The notes beneath the pieces were generated by a model, which searched no databases, had not been told where the DNA came from, and worked only from the letters and a program-made list of their open reading frames with translations. Shown here piece after piece: positions 27,701-34,173 of a stretch of DNA of 34,173 bases. The stretch lies in contig JAOIOX010000010.1 of the NCBI GenBank assembly GCA_028140765.1, positions 1 to 34,173 on the forward strand, in the 5' to 3' direction. Position numbers and translations under genes: made by a program. Position 1 is the stretch's first letter; each line of letters opens with the position of its first letter. Source of the DNA: Prochlorococcus sp. AH-736-N03. GTDB lineage: Bacteria > Cyanobacteriota > Cyanobacteriia > PCC-6307 > Cyanobiaceae.

Positions 27701-28142
27701 TTTTACTATTTATATTTGTATTTGTAAGATTTGCTCGAGATTGTGAATTATTAACAATATTAGGTTTATTAGGATTTTGAGGTTGATTTGAAATAATTTT
27801 TACACTCTCAGGCTTGTTAAGTGGTTTTATCAATAAGGGTTTTATGTTTGAATTATCTTTGGGAGGTGTCCCTTTTTTAGGAGAACTAAAAGGAGATTTA
27901 TCTTCTTTGTTTTGTTTAAAATTATCTTCTTTGATTGAAGGTTTATTAATGGAAAGTATTTTTTTATCTGAATTCTTTTTATTAATAAGATTCTTAATTT
28001 TTTTTGCCTCTTCTGCACTAATAGAACTGCTATGGCTTTTTACTGAAATTGAAAGTTTTTGCGCGGCATCAAGTATATCTTTATTTTCCAGATTTAAGTC
28101 TCTGGAAAGTTCGTAAATTCTGATTTTATCGCTGATAGTCAT
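24792..28142 (-). CDS. infB: Translation initiation factor IF-2
   Basis: The 1116-residue GTPase recruits initiator fMet-tRNA to the 30S subunit. The first 45 residues form the IF2-N domain ([24 protein letters not shown]). Residues about 50-470 are a long disordered tail rich in Asn, Pro, Lys, Ser and Gly. The catalytic part starts about residue 535 with a second IF2-N segment ([19 protein letters not shown]), followed by the P-loop [14 protein letters not shown] near 615, [12 protein letters not shown], then domains II-IV. The tail is much longer than in E. coli and contains two tandem 31-residue repeats. It is last in rimP-nusA-ylxR-infB, with 56 bases between ylxR and infB. Confidence 0.97.
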   Translation of the reverse strand: MTISDKIRIYELSRDLNLENKDILDAAQKLSISVKSHSSSISAEEAKKIKNLINKKNSDKKILSINKPSIKEDNFKQNKEDKSPFSSPKKGTPPKDNSNIKPLLIKPLNKPESVKIISNQPQNPNKPNIVNNSQSRANLTNTNINSKTSQNLNQDKKTFKNNATPPIKSPAKPPIQLIAKPKNINNNVKSNESSQNISSAGDNRRLSNKPDQNTNKPKTKNYNNRMKTPELVGAPIRSEDPKINPNKQNNKQNIAFKQTSSNRLGSPNRPGMPNRPGLRNKPSDQGRPGSFNRQGNPNRPGMPNNRPGYRNKPSDQGRHGSFNKQGNPNKPNMPNNRPGSKFNGQNSSGIRKPVSPNELLQLQKNNNSEKDNLEINNKAKQNINAPNQKAKAPNSRPNATPSSKKPPHRAFSNSSKKPGKTDWDDSAKLEALRSKNPQKQRQKVHIIGENDDSLTSETSGYSGEKISILSASLARPKKEKSEETKSQKSIKQFKKKKKETTRQRQKRRAMELKAAKEAKQVRPEMIIVPEDNLTVQELADKLSLESSEIIKSLFFKGITATVTQSLDLATIETVAEEFGVPVLQDDIQEAAEKTVDMIESDDIDNLIRRPPVITVMGHVDHGKTSLLDSIRESRVASGEAGGITQHIGAYQVEFEHESQKKKLTFLDTPGHEAFTAMRARGTKVTDVAVLVVAADDGCRPQTLEAISHARAAKVPIVVAINKIDKEGASPDRVKQELSEKDLIAEDWGGNTVMVPVSAIKKQNIDKLLEMILLVSEVEDLQANPDRFAKGTVIEAHLDKAKGPVATLLVQNGTLKSGDVLAAGSVLGKIRAMVDEHGNRIKEAGPSFPVEALGFSEVPTAGDEFEVYPDEKTGRAIVGERATDARATKLAQQMASRRVSLSSLSTQANDGELKELNLILKADVQGSVEAILGSLEQLPKNEVQVRVLFSAPGEITETDIDLAAASGSVIIGFNTSLASGAKRAADANDVDIREYEVIYKLLEDIQLAMEGLLEPDLVEESLGQAEVRATFSVGKGAIAGCYIQTGKLQRNCSLRVIRSEKVIFEGNLDSLKRAKDDVKEVNTGFECGVGCDKFSSWIEGDVIEAFKFVTKKRTLSQ
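27125..27340 (-). repeat. Tandem 93-bp (31-codon) repeats inside infB
   Basis: Two adjacent 93-bp units at 27125-27217 and 27218-27310 differ at about ten positions by eye, and a shorter third partial copy follows at 27311-27340. They encode repeats of the type [20 protein letters not shown] and QGNPNxPxMPN in the linker of IF-2. The period is an exact multiple of three, so copy-number change would preserve the frame. Confidence 0.85.
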
Positions 28143-28198
28143 TTAATCTGATTTGTACTCTTTTAAAATAGAAGAGGATTTAATTTAATTATATTCCC

Positions 28199-28471
28199 TT
28201 AACGGGGATAGTTATTGTAGCTTGAAATTTCTTTTTCAAAAATTTCAACAAATTCAGGTTCCAAAAATGTTTTTAAAGCTTTTTGAAGCTTTTTTTTGAT
28301 CTTTGAATCTGAGTAGCATTTTTTTGACTTGCAAATGTAAGCTGATCTCCCCATTCCCTTTTGAAGCATGATGCCTTGCTTAAAATCTTTAGTAATCTTT
28401 AAAAGATCTTTCCTGTCATATGTTTTTCTACATGAAATGCATACACGCAAAACAGGGTTTTGTTGTATCAC
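28199..28471 (-). CDS. ylxR: YlxR (DUF448) RNA-binding protein
   Basis: A 90-residue protein of the YlxR family that usually sits between nusA and infB. The family signature is seen in RVCISCRKTYDRKDLLKI and the later MGRSAYICKSKKCY, where the paired cysteines (CISC and ICKSKKC) may hold structure or metal. It is basic overall (IKKKLQKALKTF), consistent with RNA binding. Homologues bind nucleic acid and may affect rRNA or tRNA processing; the exact role is not established. Its ATG overlaps the nusA stop by 4 bases, so the two are translationally coupled. Confidence 0.93.
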   Translation of the reverse strand: MIQQNPVLRVCISCRKTYDRKDLLKITKDFKQGIMLQKGMGRSAYICKSKKCYSDSKIKKKLQKALKTFLEPEFVEIFEKEISSYNNYPR

Positions 28472-29871
28472 CGTTTTTTCTCCTCTTTGGCAGATATCTC
28501 AGTATCTTGAAGAGTCTCTAATGGATCATTATCTGTGAATTCTTCTCCTTCGTATTGTTCCTCTCCATATTCTTCTTCATCTTCGGGAAGTGGATAAAGC
28601 TCTCTTAATCTTGCATCTTCTGCAGCACGCTCAGCTTGTTCTGCTTCTAATCTTAGTTCAGCTTCTCTCTGGAGATTCTCTTCCTCTTCTCTTTGAATGA
28701 TTAATTCAGAGACTGCAGCATCTTCTGCTTCCTGATCGTATTCATGTGAATTTTTAACGTCAATCTTCCAACCAGTTAATCTTGCGGCAAGTCTTACATT
28801 TTGACCTTCTCTACCAATTGCGAGACTTAATTGATCAGGAGGAACCAGTACGTGCGCATGTTGCCCTGCTGGGTCTACAAGTCTTACTTGATCAACTTTC
28901 GCAGGACTTAAAGAGTTTAAAATATACTGTATTGGATTAGATGACCATTTAATAACATCAATTTTTTCTCCTCTTAATTCATTAACTACTTGTTGAATTC
29001 TTGCTCCTCTAGCTCCAATACAGGCACCTACTGGGTCCACTTCTTCTTCGCCACTATCAACAGCTACTTTTGTTCTTGGCCCAACAGCTCTTGAAGGAGG
29101 GTTGGCTTCTCTTGAAACAGCAACAATTTTCACTGTGCCTTCTTGAATTTCCGGGACTTCATTTTCAAACAAATAAACCACCAAACCAGCATTTGCTCTA
29201 CTTACAAAAAGTTGCGGCCCTTTTCTTGCAATTTCGCTAACTTCTTTCAAAAAAACTTTGAAAGTTGCATTTGCTCTATAATTATCATTTGGTAATTGAT
29301 CTCTCTTGGGAAGTTCGGCCTCTACTTCAGGTCTACCAATACCCGAACTAACTCCCATAATGACTGATTGTCTTTCAAATCTTATAACTCTTGCTGTTAA
29401 AACAGGATCTTCCAAATCCGCAAATTCTTCTTGGATCATTTTTCGTTGTTGATCTCTTAATTTTTGGGCTAAAACTTGCTTTGTTGTTGAAGCAGCCATT
29501 CGCCCAAAATCCTCTTTTTCTGGAGTAACGTCTAAAACAACTGTGTCACCTATTTGAGCATCTTCAGCTACTTGTTTAACTTCTACAAGAGATATTTGAT
29601 GATCTTCGCTCTCAACTTCTTCAACAATTATTTTACTCGATAATATCCTATAACCTTCTTCATCTAGATCTAGTCCAACATCAAAATTACTGAAATATTC
29701 TTCATCAAATGGATCTGGGTTAACTCCAATGTAAAAAGTTTTTCTATATTTTTCGTATCCTTTTAATAAAGCTTCGCGTAAGGCTAATTCTACGATACTA
29801 GGAGGTAACTTTTTTTCCTCACTAATGTCTTCAATGAGATTGCTTAAACCTGGGAGAATAACTAATGCCAT
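28468..29871 (-). CDS. nusA: Transcription termination/antitermination protein NusA
   Basis: The 467-residue RNA polymerase-binding factor that modulates pausing, termination and antitermination. The N-terminal domain (1-125) binds polymerase. An S1 domain follows (GDTVVLDVTPEKEDFGRMAA and later FERQSVIMGV). Two KH domains are at about 220-380: PVGACIGARGARIQQVVNEL and the later SLAIGREGQNVRLAARLTG. The final 80 residues are almost entirely acidic (EEEENLQREAELRLEAEQ, then EDEEEYGEEQYEGEEF) and replace the acidic repeats found in E. coli NusA, as is common in cyanobacteria. It starts 34 bases after rimP. Confidence 0.96.
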   Translation of the reverse strand: MALVILPGLSNLIEDISEEKKLPPSIVELALREALLKGYEKYRKTFYIGVNPDPFDEEYFSNFDVGLDLDEEGYRILSSKIIVEEVESEDHQISLVEVKQVAEDAQIGDTVVLDVTPEKEDFGRMAASTTKQVLAQKLRDQQRKMIQEEFADLEDPVLTARVIRFERQSVIMGVSSGIGRPEVEAELPKRDQLPNDNYRANATFKVFLKEVSEIARKGPQLFVSRANAGLVVYLFENEVPEIQEGTVKIVAVSREANPPSRAVGPRTKVAVDSGEEEVDPVGACIGARGARIQQVVNELRGEKIDVIKWSSNPIQYILNSLSPAKVDQVRLVDPAGQHAHVLVPPDQLSLAIGREGQNVRLAARLTGWKIDVKNSHEYDQEAEDAAVSELIIQREEEENLQREAELRLEAEQAERAAEDARLRELYPLPEDEEEYGEEQYEGEEFTDNDPLETLQDTEISAKEEKKR

Positions 29872-29905
29872 CTATGATGGGAAATTGAATAATGGTTGAA
29901 AATAA

Positions 29906-30373
29906 TTAATCTTTTAATGTACAAAGACTAATTTTTAGTACTTCATCAAAAGGGATTTTTTTAATCTTACCTTTTATGTTAATGGCTAAATAATCTTTAG
30001 ACTTTTCATAAAGTAAACCATTAAGGAATTTTATTTTTGAATTCTTTTGGTTTAACTCAACATTAACTGGAAAACCTTTAAAAGTTTTGAAGTCTCTTTC
30101 TGAGGTTAGTTCATCGCTGACCCCTTGACTACTAATTTCTAACACATATGAACAATTAAAAAGATTTGATTTTTCTATTTTGTCAGATGCTGGGGTATTA
30201 AATAGCGCACAATCATCTAAGGAAATGTCATCCCCATTAGTTTTTTTTATAGTTATTTCAATAACAATTGGCTTTTGATTAGTTTGTATATTTAAACCAC
30301 ATATTTCTAAATCCCGCTCATTAGCAACTTTTTCTAGTAAAGCTTCTAGTTTACTTTTGTTTTTTTTATTCAA
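29906..30373 (-). CDS. rimP: Ribosome maturation factor RimP
   Basis: A 155-residue assembly factor needed for late 30S maturation. Domain 1 (about 1-85) begins [19 protein letters not shown], with [24 protein letters not shown] as the core, and [20 protein letters not shown] is the family's junction motif. In most homologues this reads LEVSSPGLDRPL, so Pro-Gly has become Gln-Gly here. Domain 2 is a short Sm-like barrel ([20 protein letters not shown]). It is the first gene of rimP-nusA-ylxR-infB, divergent from the HtrA gene with 159 bases between. Confidence 0.93.
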   Translation of the reverse strand: MNKKNKSKLEALLEKVANERDLEICGLNIQTNQKPIVIEITIKKTNGDDISLDDCALFNTPASDKIEKSNLFNCSYVLEISSQGVSDELTSERDFKTFKGFPVNVELNQKNSKIKFLNGLLYEKSKDYLAINIKGKIKKIPFDEVLKISLCTLKD

Positions 30374-30508
30374 ATTTATTTATAAATTTATTTAAAGTTT
30401 ATTCTCACACATTAAAAAGTTTTTTCTACAGAAAAATTTAAAAATTTGCATTTTATGGATGTAAACAAAAAAACAACAATAATCTCTTTCTTCAATTAGA
30501 TTTATTAA

Positions 30509-31663
<1,155 letters not shown>

Positions 31664-31710
31664 AGCTCCCATTGAAATTTAATAATCTATAACCATTAAG
31701 GAAAAAGATT

Positions 31711-32424
31711 TTGGATGCACAAACTCAAATGAAACAAGTTGTTGCTGATGCAGCAATAAGAGAAGTGAAAAGTGACATGATTCTTGGATTAGGTTCTGGA
31801 TCTACAGCTGCGTTAATGATAAAAAGCCTTGCGGATGAAATGCGTTCTGGGAAACTCCAAAATATAAGAGGTGTTGCAACTTCTTTTCAATCAGAAGTTT
31901 TAGCACTTGAACTGAATATCCCGCTTATCGATTTAGCCTCTGTATCTCAAATTGATTTAGCTATTGATGGAGCAGATGAAGTTGATCCAGGATTTCAATT
32001 AATTAAAGGAGGAGGAGCATGCCATGTGAGAGAAAAGTTAGTAGCATCTAAATCTGATCAATTGCTGATTGTTGTTGATGAAACTAAACTTGTACAAAAT
32101 TTAAATCTATCTTTTCCTTTACCTGTAGAAGTTCTTCCAAATGCTTGGAAGCAAGTTCAGGAAGTTATCTCAGAGATGAAAGGTAGTTCTACTTTAAGAA
32201 TGGCTACTAAAAAAGCTGGCCCAGTTGTTACTGATCAAGGTAACCTCATCTTAGATGTATTATTTGATGATGGCATTAATAATCCAAAAGACATTGAAAT
32301 GACGATTAATAATATTCCAGGAGTTTTAGAAAATGGATTATTCGTTGATCTTACAGATAAAGTATTAGTTGGCAAAATTGAAAACAATACTCCAGTGGTT
32401 TACTCACCCTCAAGAGCTAGCTAA
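31711..32424 (+). CDS. rpiA: Ribose-5-phosphate isomerase A
   Basis: Interconverts ribose-5-phosphate and ribulose-5-phosphate in the Calvin cycle and pentose phosphate pathway. The family motifs are present: [12 protein letters not shown] near the N-terminus (phosphate-binding loop), [12 protein letters not shown] with the catalytic Asp/Glu region, and [10 protein letters not shown]. At 237 residues the length is normal. The start is TTG at 31711 ([10 protein letters not shown]), supported by AAGGA at 31698-31702 eight bases upstream; an overlapping ATG at 31715 is out of frame and stops after five codons, and the next in-frame ATG (31729) lacks such a site. Its stop overlaps the end of the convergent hisD by 4 bases. 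Confidence 0.96.
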   Translation: MDAQTQMKQVVADAAIREVKSDMILGLGSGSTAALMIKSLADEMRSGKLQNIRGVATSFQSEVLALELNIPLIDLASVSQIDLAIDGADEVDPGFQLIKGGGACHVREKLVASKSDQLLIVVDETKLVQNLNLSFPLPVEVLPNAWKQVQEVISEMKGSSTLRMATKKAGPVVTDQGNLILDVLFDDGINNPKDIEMTINNIPGVLENGLFVDLTDKVLVGKIENNTPVVYSPSRAS

Positions 32425-33707
32425 TCTTCAAATCTTATTTGAACTGAGTTAGCGTGACTATGTAAGCCCTCACTTTTAGCTAGATTAATAATATCGAGGC
32501 TATTAACTTTTAAACTTTCTTCATTAAATTCTATTATTGAAGAATTTTTCATAAAAGTTTCAACCCCTAAAGAACCACTAAATCTAGAATTACCTGATGT
32601 CGGTAAAGTATGATTTGGTCCAGCAAGATAATCTCCAACAGCTTCTGGAGTCCATTTTCCTAAAAAAATAGCTCCTGCATTCTCTATACCTGCAAGAATT
32701 TTTTTTGGCTCTAAAGTAAGAATTTCTAGATGTTCAGGGGCAAAGTTATTGCTTAGTTCAACACATTGTTCAGTATTCTCGCAAATCACAATTGAACCCC
32801 AATTTTTTATTGATTGCATGCAAATTTCTTTTCTTGGATGATCATCTATTTTTTTATAAAGTTCTTCTAAAACTTCTTTTGCCTGGTTCTTTGATGTAGT
32901 TAGTAGTATTGCCGAAGCCAAAGGATCATGTTCTGCTTGCGCTAATAGATCAGATGCTATATGAGTGCTTTGAGCTGTTTCATCTGCAATGATTAATATT
33001 TCACTTGGACCAGCTAATGAATCAATTCCTGTAGAGCCATAAATGAGTTTTTTCGCAGTCGTAACATATATATTTCCTGGACCTGATATAACATCAACTT
33101 TATTGATTTGATTTGTGCCAAATGCTAATGCCCCAATTGCTTGAGCTCCTCCAATCCTAAATACTTTATTGATACCTGATAAGTAAGCAGCAGCTAAAAC
33201 AGTTTTGTTTATTTCCCCTTCTTTATTCCCAGGAGATACCATTATGATTTCTTTTACTCCTGCTACTTTTGCTGGAATTGCATTCATTAATACAGTACTT
33301 GGATAAGCAGCTCTTCCTCCAGGAATATAAATTCCTGCATTTTTGACTGGTTTCCATCTTCTTTGGACAATATCCCCATATTCACCTTTTATTGTGAAAG
33401 ATTGAGGAATTTCTTTTTCATGGAATTTTTGAATTCTTTTGTGAGCTTCTTCAAGTGAGAGTTTCAAATTTTTATCAATCGTATCCCATGCATTCTTGAT
33501 TTGATCCGCATTCACTTGCATAGGGTTAGGATCGAAACCATCAAATTTTTTGGTATATTTTTCTACTGCTTTATCTCCAGAAATTTTTACCTCTTGAAGA
33601 ATTTCTTCAACGATTGTATTTATCTTATTGTTGTTTTCTGAATTAGTTCGGGTAGAAATCCTTTTTAATTCTTCAATAGCTTCTGTTTTATTATTGATTA
33701 TCTTCAT
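32421..33707 (-). CDS. hisD: Histidinol dehydrogenase
   Basis: The last enzyme of histidine synthesis: it oxidises histidinol to histidine in two NAD-linked steps with a zinc ion. Family motifs in the 428-residue protein are [47 protein letters not shown] and [12 protein letters not shown]. The zinc ligands (Gln, His, Asp, His in E. coli) correspond to [19 protein letters not shown] and HSHANSV here. It is full length. It stands alone rather than in a his operon, which is usual in cyanobacteria. A minus-strand TATAAT at 33762-33767 is a candidate -10 about 55 bases before the start. Confidence 0.97.
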   Translation of the reverse strand: MKIINNKTEAIEELKRISTRTNSENNNKINTIVEEILQEVKISGDKAVEKYTKKFDGFDPNPMQVNADQIKNAWDTIDKNLKLSLEEAHKRIQKFHEKEIPQSFTIKGEYGDIVQRRWKPVKNAGIYIPGGRAAYPSTVLMNAIPAKVAGVKEIIMVSPGNKEGEINKTVLAAAYLSGINKVFRIGGAQAIGALAFGTNQINKVDVISGPGNIYVTTAKKLIYGSTGIDSLAGPSEILIIADETAQSTHIASDLLAQAEHDPLASAILLTTSKNQAKEVLEELYKKIDDHPRKEICMQSIKNWGSIVICENTEQCVELSNNFAPEHLEILTLEPKKILAGIENAGAIFLGKWTPEAVGDYLAGPNHTLPTSGNSRFSGSLGVETFMKNSSIIEFNEESLKVNSLDIINLAKSEGLHSHANSVQIRFED

Positions 33708-33772
33708 ATGTTTAATTTTTTCAAATTGAAAGGCTCAAAACCCAATTTAATAATCTTTTAAATTATATATGA

Positions 33773-33802
33773 TTGATTAGTAGTCGATTTATTTGTTATG
33801 AT
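33773..33802 (+). promoter_or_regulatory. Candidate rpsT promoter
   Basis: TTGATT at 33773-33778 and TATGAT at 33797-33802 are separated by 18 bases, a good sigma-70-type spacing. Transcription would start near 33809 and give a leader of about 20 bases before the rpsT GTG. The same GTTATGAT string occurs ahead of rpsL. Confidence 0.5.
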
Positions 33803-33828
33803 ATAGATCTTATATTTATGTACCCTCT

Positions 33829-34122
33829 GTGGCCAATAACAAATCAGCAAAAAAGAGAATCCAAATTGCAGAAAGAAATCGTTTAATCAATAAGTCATAC
33901 AAATCTACAGTAAAAACTTGGACTAAAAAAACTTTAGAAAATTGTGAAAAATATAAAAAAGAACCAAACGAGGAAAATAAAAATTTAGTCAATACAAGCC
34001 TTAATAAAGCTTTTAGTTTAATTGATAAAGCAGTTAAAAAAAATGTTCTTCATAAGAATAATGGAGCTAATAGAAAATCAAAAATTAACAATTTTGTAAA
34101 AACTACTCTAAACACAAAGTAA
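33829..34122 (+). CDS. rpsT: 30S ribosomal protein S20
   Basis: A 97-residue, strongly basic, all-helical protein that binds 16S rRNA in the body of the small subunit. The N-terminus MANNKSAKKRIQIAERNRL and the C-terminal half with KAVKKNVLHKNNGANRKSKI are the classical S20 pattern. The start is GTG at 33829; it directly gives the expected MANN and no ATG in the vicinity would. The extra N in NNKSAKK is common in cyanobacteria. It is followed after 17 bases by a TatD-like start. In picocyanobacteria rpsT-tatD precedes the RNA polymerase genes, which I expect beyond the window end. Confidence 0.97.
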   Translation: MANNKSAKKRIQIAERNRLINKSYKSTVKTWTKKTLENCEKYKKEPNEENKNLVNTSLNKAFSLIDKAVKKNVLHKNNGANRKSKINNFVKTTLNTK

Positions 34123-34139
34123 AAAGGCATAACAGAATT

Positions 34140-34173
34140 ATGAGCAACATAGAACTCATTGATTCGCACTGTC
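34140..34173 (+). CDS. tatD: TatD-family metal-dependent deoxyribonuclease (5' end only)
   Basis: Only eleven codons are in the window. The ATG at 34140 reads MSNIELIDSHC, and the start of the metal-binding HxH motif of TatD hydrolases (IDSHCHL) is recognisable although the second His is beyond the edge. Its position directly after rpsT, as commonly found in Prochlorococcus and Synechococcus, supports this. Because so little sequence is present, the assignment rests mainly on this motif and the order of genes. Confidence 0.65.
   Translation, partial: MSNIELIDSHC

Overview
The window looks like chromosomal DNA from a high-light-adapted Prochlorococcus or a very close picocyanobacterium. The evidence is a very AT-rich composition, tightly packed genes, and a cyanobacterial gene set: ferredoxin-type glutamate synthase, LL-diaminopimelate aminotransferase, an Sll0418-like MPBQ/MSBQ methyltransferase, DUF1997 and DUF3493 proteins, and a cyanobacterial RNase E with a basic RRRSSA-like tail. 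I see no prophage, insertion sequence or CRISPR array. Most of the window is core housekeeping DNA.

Layout. Positions 1-1650 hold the 3' part of a class A beta-lactamase-like serine hydrolase, facing a two-gene leftward unit: a serine-recombinase-like protein that lacks the catalytic serine, and a 70-residue unknown protein. A 343-base gap follows, then lipA. lipA converges with a leftward pair, gltB (Fd-GOGAT) plus a YciI-like protein. From 7953 the rightward str-type ribosomal operon runs rpsL-rpsG-fusA-tufA-rpsJ, with a perfect 10-bp inverted repeat between tufA and rpsJ. A LON-N domain protein and the methyltransferase come next and converge with pheA. DUF1997 converges with and overlaps rnhB, which itself overlaps rne. 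After a 297-base divergent spacer come dapL and clpS, converging on a B12-domain radical SAM protein. A GT2/GT39 glycosyltransferase pair and a tRNA-Thr(CGT) lie behind it on the same strand.

From 24539 a DUF3493 membrane protein converges with the leftward rimP-nusA-ylxR-infB transcription/translation operon. A secreted HtrA/Deg protease and rpiA then run rightward into hisD (leftward). The window ends with rpsT and the first codons of a tatD-like gene.

Together the genes cover translation (S12, S7, S10, S20, EF-G, EF-Tu, IF-2, RimP), RNA turnover and transcription (RNase E, RNase HII, NusA), nitrogen and amino-acid metabolism (GOGAT, DapL, PheA, HisD), lipoate, quinone/tocopherol methylation, the Calvin/pentose phosphate cycle (RpiA) and proteolysis (ClpS, HtrA). 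All seven convergent junctions have 16 bp or less between stop codons, or overlap, leaving essentially no room for conventional terminators. No clearly new system is visible. The best leads are the serine-less recombinase with its small partner, the glycosyltransferase pair beside the tRNA with an apparent methyltransferase remnant, the tufA-rpsJ hairpin, and the uncharacterised radical SAM protein.
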